From Blattamonas nauphoetae (Eukaryota; Preaxostyla; Oxymonadida): 64,000 bases of DNA. Within the stretch, counting starts at the first letter, position 1. The number at the start of each line of letters is the position of its first letter. Positions 10,346-18,949 of this stretch are shown one piece after another. The notes beneath the pieces were generated by a model, which worked only from the letters and a program-made list of their open reading frames with translations, was not told the DNA's origin and searched no databases. A program made the position numbers and the translations under genes. The DNA is taken from assembly GCA_033064195.1 (NCBI GenBank), contig JARBJD010000121.1, positions 62,001-126,000 on the forward strand, written 5' to 3'.

Positions 10346-11640
10346 TCAGACAAAATCATCGTATTTCACGACAACGTCCATCATTGGTTCCTGCTGAGAG
10401 GAAAGTGGCTGATCTTGTTGCTTCTTCTTTGATGACCGAGATCCGTCTTCGAATGTGAGGAAAGAATTATTTGAAGTCAGCTTCGATGAGGACACGTCAA
10501 TTGTCAGCTCTTGGAATGTCAGTGTGCTTGGGTCGTCCGAGTCGCTGCTCAGTACACGTCTCTTCGATGTCATCTCCACAACTCCTCGCTTGTTGTGTCC
10601 ACTGATCGTCACACAATTCACAAATCCCGTGTATTTCACTGTGATTGCTATGTTTTCGTCGAGCTGAGCTGAAATCGTTGATCCTCATTTATGTTGTGAG
10701 GTGAGAGGGTGATGCGCTCAATTGTTGTCCGGGTGATCTCAATTGGTGCTTCGTTTTTGGTCAGAGGTTCATCCACTGTGTATTTTATTGGTTATGTCTG
10801 CGTTGTGATTGGAGTGAAGTGAAGAGCGTGTGTTGTGAGTGTTTCTGATTCGATTTTGATCGTGCATGTTGCTGTCCTGATTGTGCGCATTTTTTAAAGA
10901 CGACGGTGTCCATTTCATTCGCTTGGTTGATGTGATACTGCTGGTCAGACCGACATTTGAATGGAAGAGGACAGTTGCGTGCTCTATCAAGAACTGCACA
11001 AAGTAATTTCGAGTTTCCGCACAGCTCATGTTCAAACTTTCCCCCGAGGCATATGTAGGCCCTCCAGCGTTATGGTTGGCAAGGAAGACAAGCGACGACG
11101 AGTGCTGCTGTTTGTCCCCTATCAAGGAAAGTTCATGTCCTTTCGGTTCGAAAATGTTGGTTTCTGTGTTCTTCGGCGTGGTGAAGTAATCGGCGATGGG
11201 CTTATACTTGACCCTGAGCTCCAATTCGGTTCGATGTCTTCTTCTCCGAACTCCACATTCTCCAGTCTGATTGCCTCATCATTGTGACTGACGAGGGAAA
11301 AAGAGAGTCCTCCTCCAATTTACGCCGCTGAGCACGCTCAACTGTAGCTGCCTTCAAACGAGATTGTTTTGCTAATCACATACGCCCACACTCCTCCTCC
11401 ATTTCCCCCCTCTGCAATGCATATGTCAAACGTGTTTTTTGTAAGTATTCCACCAATGTTTGTATTCGTGATGGTTAGAGTCCCTTGAGCGATGTTGTCG
11501 AAGATGATTGCGGATTCTGTTGATGTGCTCGAACATTGATCGATTGTACATCCCTTGATCTCACGACTAGCCAAGTCAATCCTCCATGCGGCACCAATTC
11601 CTTGTAACCAACAGAGCCGGAATGTGCAATTCTCAATTCT
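10346..11640 (-). pseudogene. Fragments of beta-helix-type surface protein gene(s)
   Basis: Three minus-strand blocks look like pieces of the Ser/Thr/Asn-rich surface proteins found elsewhere in the window. Block 11338-11574 contains IKGCTIDQCSSTSTESAIIF and INTNIGG-like rungs typical of right-handed beta-helices. Block 10769-11224 contains DYFTTPKNTETNIFEPKGHE and ends in simple sequence. Block 10346-10639 contains NCVTISGHNKRGVVEM and a Ser/Lys-rich stretch. The blocks lie in different frames, lack a signal peptide or membrane anchor, and cannot be joined into one protein. They precede the TmcB-like pseudogene on the same strand inside the nested element, so the cargo appears chimeric. They could derive from one gene or from several. 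Confidence 0.5.
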
Positions 11641-11913
11641 CGCACTGTGTTTTGTTTATCAATCTTGGATTGTGATTGACTGCTAGAATGGCGAGTTATA
11701 CATGTTCATGCGTCGTCTGGTGTGAGTGAAAGTTGGGAGGAAGAGGTGATATACGCGATGGAGGGCAGTTTCTCATCCCTCAAGTGTTTGACACAAATTT
11801 GACCCACTTTTTGATTTCGATCTAGCTCCATTTTTATAAGTTTTGAGTAACTAGGTCTAAAAAGTGGAAATATGAAATGGAAGCAATTATTACACAATGA
11901 CAATCACAGTTTT

Positions 11914-12123
11914 GGATTTTGCGCGGGTTTATGGATAAAAGCGGGTTTTTGAGGGCACTATCAGAAAAAGCACTGTTCATTTACGAATAATTCATGTTCA
12001 TTTCTGAAAAATTAAAATTCATTTCTGAACAATCATGTTCATTTCTGAACAATCAAAATACATTTCTGAACAATTATGTTCATTTCTGAATAATTAAAAT
12101 ACAATTCAGAACTAGTCGAGCTG
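11914..12123 (-). repeat. Right TIR of the nested element plus outer part of the Tc1/mariner right repeat
   Basis: Bases 11914-11960 are the nested element's right inverted repeat. Bases 11961-11963 are the second copy of its TCA duplication. Bases 11961-12123 are the outer part of the host transposon's terminal repeat, with about seven palindromic 21-bp units. It ends in the perfect 19-bp terminus and TA at 12124-12125. Confidence 0.88.
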
Positions 12124-12125
12124 TA

Positions 12126-12449
12126 CGATCTCTTAATGAACCGTTAACAACCCGTACTTCACCTCATATAATATCATCATCACCGGATTTTCAGACATAT
12201 TTGTCGTTTATTTCCGTTTAACGTCTTTTTTGGTGAACGACTCAAACAAAAATGGTGAATCCTTTTGAGCAGATGAATTTGGGGTTTTGAAGGTGATTGA
12301 ACGATTTTTGAGCCTTGAAAAAGAAAATATCGTGGAAAAATCTCAGGAAAACGCGAATTATGTCACGTGAGAAAGTCCACTGAGACAAGCAAATACCAAA
12401 CTTCTGTCAACATAATTTCTTTCTATCATCCCTCCACACTTTGTTTGTG
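12126..12449. other. Intergenic region downstream of the interrupted gene
   Basis: The first 18 bases (to TAA at 12143) are the original last codons of the interrupted helical-repeat gene. The rest is AT-rich, with no open frame of note, no tRNA and no clear regulatory motif. It must hold the promoter of the plus-strand gene starting at 12450. Confidence 0.6.
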
Positions 12450-14301
12450 ATGTCCATCACCTCTTTTTTGGAGCGGAGAGCAGAATTATTTCAAACACGC
12501 GTCAGTGAATCTGTGACACATTCTGTTCGGACCGAAAAACTCCGATATCTTCTCCCATCATCAGATCGAAAAAAGACTGGAGATGTCATTCTTCTGACAC
12601 AATTTCTTGCAGTCACAAATGGAACTGGTCCTAAAGCACAAATTATTGAGGCTATTATCCTCAAAGATGCAAAACTTCAGCCGTTACCAACACCCAATTT
12701 TGATGGGAACGAATTCGCATTTGAAATCACATTTCAACACCATGGATTTGGTCTTGGAAGTCGTGGTCCGGCCACCATGAAATTTATTTGCGATACTATT
12801 GATAGCAGGTCGGAATGGATGGCAGAAATCCAGCATCAAGTTGATGCTTTAAATGTATGAAGATCCATCTCCATTTTTCCACGCTTTCTACATGTCTCAT
12901 CTGAGACTCATTTGGATCTTTTCTTCCCTTGACTTTTCCGAGATTCTCCTAGACAATAGTCCATGTCTCTCAAAACCAATTTCCAGTTTTCGTCCCTCAT
13001 TTAATCGCCATTTGTTTCATTCCATTCTCTCTGTTCCATCTTAATAGACTCCGATTCAGCCGCCACCACCTCGTAAATCGCAACCACCAAAGCCACACTC
13101 TCCATCACAACCATCTCGACTGGTCAGCTCGACCACAGCGAAAGACATCACTAACGAAATGAAAAAGGCTGTTGAAGGAGAAGTTGGTGAAATAGAAAAA
13201 CGTTTATCTCCATTTTACATCATACTTTCTTTTCTCTAATCAGCCCCAGCTCCCCCACCGCCTCAGGTGTCCCCATCCCCCAAATCGCACCCCATTGCTC
13301 CTTCTCCATCTCAAACACATCCAACCCCTCCTTCACAAGTGACTGCGTCGCCTACAGCTCAATCGCTCACTTCCTCAACGGAACAATCACACAAAGATGA
13401 ATCAGAAGCAGCACCCGCTCCTCTTTCACCCAAACTCGCTCAACCCATCTCCCCACAACAAACATCTTTGTCCCTCCCAGTATCTCTCCCTCCCTCAACC
13501 TCAACCTCAACCTCATCCCAACCCAATCCTCTCCCTCTTCCACCCCCACCCCCACCCACAACTCTCACTCTCCTCCTCCCCTCTCCACCCTCACACTTCC
13601 ACCTCCGCCCACTTCACTCGCTCTCCCTCCTCCCCCCACGTCACTCACAGCTCAGGAAATCTCTGCCACACTTCGGGGGATGCGGCCTCCGCCTCCACCG
13701 ACCTCTTCAAGCCCACTGTTCAGTGACAGTGAAGATTCCAGTGATGATTCAAGGTTTGTGTTGAAACATCGTCATCTTTCCGAATTGTTTTGTTTTCTCT
13801 GTTATACTTCGTTTTTCACTGTTTTCTCTCCATCGTCTTTCCATCTGCAGTGATTTCTCGTCGAGTTCGTCGGAATCTCAAGACCTCCCGATGCCGCCCA
13901 TGCACCGACTCCAATTCGATTCGGAGAGTGAAGACGAAGGAGAGGAAGAAGTCAAACAAGAAATCAGCCAAACCCTTCCACCTCCTCCAATCTCATCCAT
14001 CGTCGAAAACGAACACAACACAAACAATGACACAGAACAACCCCAAGATCCTCCAGAACCTTCACTCACCGAGAAAGACGACCCTAAATCGGAAATCGTG
14101 GACACAATCCCACTTCCAGAACCGTCGCCATCCGAAGAGGAGGAGGATGTGAGTGAAGACGACCGACCTCCTATTTTGGAGCCTTCGCCATCGGACGAAG
14201 AGATTCCGATGTTGGTTGAGGAAAATGCACCACGGCCGGGGATGATGATGTTTGATGAGGAGTCTGAAAGTGATGATGATGTTGGTGGACAGGCGGAATA
14301 A
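12450..14301 (+). CDS. PH-like domain protein with polyproline and acidic tail
   Basis: The product is probably a cytoplasmic scaffold or cytoskeletal regulator. The ATG at 12450 begins MSITSFLERR; about 135 residues resembling a PH/EVH1-type fold follow, with a final helix RSEWMAEIQHQVDALN. Intron 1 is 12855-13047. Exon 2 (13048 on) begins TPIQPPPPRKSQPP. Intron 2 is about 55 nt and ends just before 13244. The next exon is Pro/Ser/Thr-rich. At about 13610-13750 the frame LTAQEISATLRGMRPPPPP is clearly coding but out of phase with the exon start, so one splice site between 13270 and 13600 is unresolved. A 97-nt intron (13754-13850) precedes the last exon, which is very acidic (SESEDEGEEE) and ends at TAA 14301. 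The layout is reminiscent of WASP/Ena-type actin regulators, but no WH2 or CA motif is certain. Confidence 0.7.
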
Positions 14302-14541
14302 TTATTTTCTGTGGTGGTGAAAGATTATCGATTATAATTCATTTTCTTTTCATTTCACTTTGAATTCCTGTCAATCACACTTCATACTGAATATATTTCA
14401 CCCCTCTGACTTTATTATGATCTCAACGTGAAGGTTTTGACAAATTGTTTTGGTATGGGCTGAGTGATCGAGATGGGAGAAAAGGCTCATAAAAGGTAAA
14501 TAAAGGTGATGAAAATAATAGCGGAAATCGAGAATCTAAAT
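14302..14541. other. Convergent intergenic spacer
   Basis: This 240-bp AT-rich spacer lies between the 3' ends of a plus-strand and a minus-strand gene. It should contain both polyadenylation signals. Nothing else is seen. Confidence 0.5.
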
Positions 14542-17500
14542 CTAACGTTTCACAACAGAGAGATTACAATTCGAAAACACAGTTTTTCGTCGAACAACAA
14601 TCGGGAACGAATGCTGATATTCAATCAACGCTCCAGGCATCACTTTTGACGAGTCTAGTTGTCTGCAGTTGAACAGACAATCTGAGAGTGTGATTCGAGC
14701 AATAGAAGTATGGAGAGTGATGTGAAGGGCACCAAATGTTGGGCTCGATGGAGACGATCTGATAAATGAGCACGATGAGAAGGAGATCATTGGCGAAGAG
14801 CACAACTGTGATGAATAATGCAGGCAGAAAACTGGACATGTCAAGGCTCCAGATTCAGAAACAATCCCACAATCGATAAATTGACTTCCTGTCACTGCAA
14901 GCTCGCTTTGGCCTGTTCGAACGAGAATCACTGCGACGTCGGTGCTTGGGGTGTTGGAGAGTGTTGTGACTTTGCTACAAACACAATCTGTCATCTGGAA
15001 TGACGAGGAGGAAGAGGGTGACGAAGAGAACGAGATGAGAGGAACAGTTCCACTTTGGAGATTCGACAAGACGCAGCCACTCATTTTCATTTCAACATCG
15101 ATGGACGAATGGTCTCCTGAAATGAAAGAGACTCCATTTGATATCTCGAGTCGGTCAACATGCACGTTGTTTAGTTCGACCAGTCCTGCTGACAGCGACA
15201 CAAGTCCAATTCCAACCTTCCCCGACCCGTCTTGGACGATCCAAACCGACTCCATGACGATCAACCCTTTTCCCTGCACCACAACATCTGGTTGAAGTCC
15301 ATCCCAACTTGATGTTTTCGCGAGAAGATGGAGGTACTGCTGTTCGATGAGAATGCTGCTGTCATCCACGTTCAGAATGCCTGTTCCCATCGCAGAAGTC
15401 GTCTGTTTCAGCGTTGATTCCACCACAACTCGTTTTGGTGTTCCTGATTCAGGCTTGATGCGAAGATGGTGTTTTCTGACGCAGAAACAAGTTCCAAATG
15501 AAGCTTCCTGTTTGACTTTCAAAACAATATCCATTGGAAGAGTGTCTGAGATCTCCATCGCAACTCTCCATCCACGAGCGATCGTTCGACACAGCGTCTC
15601 TGTCTCTCCACACGAGATATCATCATTTCCAGTCCTATCCACAACAATCGCTGCCAATTCAAAGGGACTTGCTCCAACAGTGAATGAACCAGATGACGGG
15701 ATTGTGATTGCATTGTTCCCTTTCTTGCTGATGGACGAGGGAAGAGTGAAGGTTGTGTCGTATTTGAGAGAAGCGGTCCCCCATCTGATCGGCAATGGAT
15801 TGGACTTGAGTTCTGTGCCTTCGGTGTGCACTGAGAATGTGACGGGCGGTGATCCAACTGTTACTTCGTATTCTCCACTCCTCTGCAGACCTTGTCCGGT
15901 CAGAGTGACAATTCCTGTGATCATCTGTTCTGTCACAAATTCGAATGAAGCTCCTGTAACCACCGGCGGTGGTGGGACGGTGAAGACGAGGGATGTATCA
16001 ACCAAAACTTCGCTCCAATCGTTCAAATTGTATATTGTACCAACAGTGTATTCTTGGTTCATGAGTAAATAAGGATAAACGCCTGCTTCGCTAGCAGCAG
16101 TCCAGTCAGGAAAAACTGGGGCTTCGAATGCAAGTGCGGTTGAATTGATGAATGGTGTCTGTTCTGACATCAGCATGTCACTGAAATCATCGCTGAACAA
16201 TATCAGGTCGTAAGGGAAATCGTCGAAGGGCCCTCCACAAACGGTTATAATTGCTTTGCTGAGATCGTCGTTCAACACACACGTTACACTAGTCGCGAAA
16301 GGTGGGGGATCAGGAAGAGTGAAAGTGAGGCCAGTTGGGAGAAGGATGGACGAGTCGTTGACTGCAATGATTTTGCACTCTTCGGAATAAGCAAAATGAG
16401 CTTCTTCTCGCGGATAGAGGGTTACAGAGAGGAAGCAATGGTTGCCAGACCACCAGACATCGAATTCCTTCTGGTTTCCTTTTGAATCCGAAACTGTGAA
16501 TGTGAGATCTCCTTTTGGTATGTTCTCTCCATTCACCTGGACAACCATGTAGGTTTGGTGTGTCTCCTCGATTTCTGCAGTTGTAATTTGTTTGATTGGT
16601 TGGAGCGCAGGAATATCGATCGTCTGTCCACAATCTGGGAAGTGAAGCACTCCCTTCGCTTTCCCAAACAAAACTGTGTAAGACTTCCCAAATTGAAATC
16701 CATGCGAGCTTGACGGCAGGATTGTCGAGTTCAGTGACAAAACATTCGCTGTTGATTGATGGAACGTGAGATCCATTGTCGTGGAGTCTCCTTTCAATGT
16801 GACGACGACCGAACTGTCCAGAAAGTCGGTTCCAATGAGACTGATAAGGATCGTCTGTAAGTCCTCACTTTGAGTCACTGACACTGATGAAAGGCGAGGG
16901 AAGAGGATGTCTGTTTTTGCGATGCAAGCAGATCTGATTAAATACGTCTTTCCGGTAGGATCTTCACCTCCTTGTGCGTTTGACGCAGAACACGTCGCTG
17001 AAGTGCCGGAGAAGGCAAACACGACGAGGCGAGAGTGGCTTCCGTCATGAATGAATGCTTCGACAGAGCCGGAAAGAGCAGATGAGACAGTGAGAGTGAA
17101 CTCGATGGAAGTTTCTGTGGTTGTTGTGGTGAGCTGAAGAGTACGACTTGAAGAGGTCATCAATTGCATTGGGATCGGGTTTGCTGGGGAGCGGCCAGAC
17201 CAATGTACATTCCCCGAAGTCCACGTTGATGAACAAGTTGCAAAAAGATCGTCAGGGAGTTGACTGGTTATAATCGTTTGCATTAACAAGTCATGAGATG
17301 GTGGAGTAGCAGTGCTTGAGCATCTTCTGAACGAGAGGCCTGAACATGTGATGCCGTAATCTGCGTATTGGATCATGCACGCTCCTTTGGATGATGAACA
17401 TTCGATGAAGACATCGTTCGAGAGACTAACTTCTGTCCGCCCTGAGAAACCGATTGCCCCAGCGACCATTTTTGCCTGGCACATGTCGAATACACATCCA

Positions 17501-18765
17501 ACAACAGTCAGAGGATTCGTATTTGTTGATGACAGTGCTCCTACTGAAGCTGTGGGTGCGGTGCAGTGGATGAAGGTTGAGTCTTCCACTGTGGCAGGAA
17601 AGTATGGACTGAGGCAATTCAGAACGACTGCCCCACCTGATGACGTTGTTGTGCAGTCGATGAACAAACATTCCTTCACTGTCACATCACCCGTGAAGTG
17701 ATGAACACAAATTCCTGCCCCTCCGTTGGCTTGTGTGTTTGACATGTGTTCAAATGAGCAGCGTTGGACGAGGATTGTCCCGGATGGTGATTCGAGAAAA
17801 AGTCGATTCGTGCCTGTGTAGTTCTGGAGGATATAATTTGGATGTGTGTCAGATGGAACGAGAGTATCTGTGCAGTGTGCAAACGAGGAGTTTATCGCCA
17901 GAAAACTTCCTCCACTGTTGAAGTCTCGGATCGTCGTTCCCGAAAAGTGGTTCGTGCTATGCTTGACAACGCATCCGATGACCGTTTGATCAATCTTAGG
18001 AAGATATTTTTGTATAGTTGGATTGGAGGAGGGTGACGTGACGTTGGTAAGTTGGGTATTCAGAAGGGTGGTGCTTGGTTGTTGGAGAAACGAGGATAGT
18101 GCTGTTTGAGGGTCGATACACCCAAAATTGCAGAGAATTCCGGTAGGATGCGTAAGTTCAGTGTCAGAAAGAGAGAACCCAGTGCATGAAATGTCATGGT
18201 TCTCGGAGAGTGAATCCGATTCTGAGTTTTGAAGAGAGACGAGTGGGAAGAATACGTCGGATCTTGTGTGACATTTGAGAGACACAAGAATCACACTTGA
18301 TGCGGCTATGCTATTGTCAGATGAAATTGAAATCGGTGAAGCGGATGGATGGAGAAATGTCGATTGCCTGACTGAAAATGAAGACGAAGAAATGGTGGCG
18401 CAAGAACCGTCAGTTAAATCAAACGTAATGGTGGTTAATGAAACGGTACTGTTGAACACAACAAGGATAGAGGAGCTTTTCCCTTCGATCTTGTGGTTGT
18501 TTGGGTTTTGTGGTGGAAACACAGATAATATGGTCTTATTCCCAGTCAAGGAGATTGTAGTCGACATAACATGGAAATCTTGGCTATGAAGGCGAATTCC
18601 AGGGAGTTGTAGTTGATTGATGCGTTCATGCTGTTTCGAGAATTGATTTTTCAAATGTGGATCTAAACATTCAGCTAAACTAATACTGGGGGGAGTTGTG
18701 TGATTAAATGAGACGGGTGTACAGTGGACAGTGAGGAGCAACATCATAAACGTGTGATACATCAT
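14542..18765 (-). CDS. Secreted beta-helix/Ig-like surface protein, anchorless
   Basis: The intronless 1,407-residue frame starts at an ATG (18765) with a hydrophobic leader (MMYHTFMMLLLTVHC), so the product enters the secretory pathway. Residues about 60-560 form short Ser/Thr/Cys/Asn rungs of a right-handed beta-helix (for example SSGGAVVLNCLSPYFPATVE and GGAGICVHHFTGDVTVKECL). About residues 590-1060 contain several Ig-like repeats of about 100 residues. A Cys-containing block (DDISCGETETLCRTIARGW) opens a second beta-helix. The 2,820-aa protein at 29878 has the same order of parts, including the matching GLCGSESKPCKTFDAAW block, but continues into a membrane span and a pseudokinase. This protein stops inside the second beta-helix with no membrane span. 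It is either truly secreted or 3'-truncated. Many N-X-S/T sites are present. Confidence 0.85.
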   Translation of the reverse strand: MMYHTFMMLLLTVHCTPVSFNHTTPPSISLAECLDPHLKNQFSKQHERINQLQLPGIRLHSQDFHVMSTTISLTGNKTILSVFPPQNPNNHKIEGKSSSILVVFNSTVSLTTITFDLTDGSCATISSSSFSVRQSTFLHPSASPISISSDNSIAASSVILVSLKCHTRSDVFFPLVSLQNSESDSLSENHDISCTGFSLSDTELTHPTGILCNFGCIDPQTALSSFLQQPSTTLLNTQLTNVTSPSSNPTIQKYLPKIDQTVIGCVVKHSTNHFSGTTIRDFNSGGSFLAINSSFAHCTDTLVPSDTHPNYILQNYTGTNRLFLESPSGTILVQRCSFEHMSNTQANGGAGICVHHFTGDVTVKECLFIDCTTTSSGGAVVLNCLSPYFPATVEDSTFIHCTAPTASVGALSSTNTNPLTVVGCVFDMCQAKMVAGAIGFSGRTEVSLSNDVFIECSSSKGACMIQYADYGITCSGLSFRRCSSTATPPSHDLLMQTIITSQLPDDLFATCSSTWTSGNVHWSGRSPANPIPMQLMTSSSRTLQLTTTTTETSIEFTLTVSSALSGSVEAFIHDGSHSRLVVFAFSGTSATCSASNAQGGEDPTGKTYLIRSACIAKTDILFPRLSSVSVTQSEDLQTILISLIGTDFLDSSVVVTLKGDSTTMDLTFHQSTANVLSLNSTILPSSSHGFQFGKSYTVLFGKAKGVLHFPDCGQTIDIPALQPIKQITTAEIEETHQTYMVVQVNGENIPKGDLTFTVSDSKGNQKEFDVWWSGNHCFLSVTLYPREEAHFAYSEECKIIAVNDSSILLPTGLTFTLPDPPPFATSVTCVLNDDLSKAIITVCGGPFDDFPYDLILFSDDFSDMLMSEQTPFINSTALAFEAPVFPDWTAASEAGVYPYLLMNQEYTVGTIYNLNDWSEVLVDTSLVFTVPPPPVVTGASFEFVTEQMITGIVTLTGQGLQRSGEYEVTVGSPPVTFSVHTEGTELKSNPLPIRWGTASLKYDTTFTLPSSISKKGNNAITIPSSGSFTVGASPFELAAIVVDRTGNDDISCGETETLCRTIARGWRVAMEISDTLPMDIVLKVKQEASFGTCFCVRKHHLRIKPESGTPKRVVVESTLKQTTSAMGTGILNVDDSSILIEQQYLHLLAKTSSWDGLQPDVVVQGKGLIVMESVWIVQDGSGKVGIGLVSLSAGLVELNNVHVDRLEISNGVSFISGDHSSIDVEMKMSGCVLSNLQSGTVPLISFSSSPSSSSSFQMTDCVCSKVTTLSNTPSTDVAVILVRTGQSELAVTGSQFIDCGIVSESGALTCPVFCLHYSSQLCSSPMISFSSCSFIRSSPSSPTFGALHITLHTSIARITLSDCLFNCRQLDSSKVMPGALIEYQHSFPIVVRRKTVFSNCNLSVVKR

Positions 18766-18949
18766 GGCTTGAAATGATCAGATACTATCAATGGTTGGAT
18801 CTATGACACATCTTTCCCTCTGAACGATAATCCCTGTATCAATCATCCAATAGGTTAGTACCGGTGTGTGAAAGTGGATGACCGGCTGTACAGCTCTGTG
18901 ACACGAATTGACAGTCAGATCGAAACCTACATTTTTTCTTTTCTTTCAA
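18766..18949. other. Divergent promoter region
   Basis: This 184-bp gap separates two divergently transcribed genes, the beta-helix protein and the NPHP4 homologue. It must contain both start regions. A pyrimidine-rich run (TTTTTTCTTTTCTTTC) lies just upstream of the ATG at 18950. No TATA-like box is certain. Confidence 0.45.

Larger units (their letters stand above)
6935..11960. mobile_element. Nested 5.0-kb TIR element with decayed host-gene cargo
   Basis: The element is bounded by imperfect inverted repeats of about 47 bp that begin TAGTGCCCTCA and continue with AAACCCGC. Left is 6935-6982; right is 11914-11960 in reverse. TCA is duplicated on both sides (6932-6934 and 11961-11963). Inside the left TIR the motif AACCCGCGCAAAAT is directly repeated. 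The 5 kb between the ends holds no recognisable transposase. It carries a minus-strand TmcB-like pseudogene (about 7158-10080) and fragments resembling beta-helix surface proteins (about 10346-11640). This fits a non-autonomous, Pack-type element that captured host DNA. The superfamily is unknown: TAGTG...CACTA is the opposite orientation to CACTA elements, and the TSD is 3 bp. Confidence 0.82.
4887..12123 (+). mobile_element. Tc1/mariner (DD34E) transposon carrying a nested insertion
   Basis: The outer element starts at 4887 with CAGCTCGACTAGTTCTGAA and ends at 12123 with its exact reverse complement. A TA dinucleotide lies on each side (4885-4886 and 12124-12125), as expected for Tc1/mariner. 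Each end continues into about 200 bp of subterminal tandem units of about 21 bp centred on the palindrome TGTTCAGAAATGAACA, resembling the IR/DR organisation of Tc1-like elements. The element encodes one intact transposase (5272-6786). The right terminal repeat is split: its inner part is at 6893-6934 and its outer part at 11961-12123, with a separate 5,026-bp element between. Without that insertion the element would be about 2.2 kb, a usual Tc1/mariner size. The split repeat may hamper mobility. Confidence 0.93.

Noticed and set aside
6935-11960. CACTA (EnSpm) or Polinton assignment for the nested element
   Set aside because: The termini read TAGTG outward, opposite to CACTA. The duplication is 3 bp, not the 6 bp of Polintons, and no polymerase, integrase or capsid genes are present.
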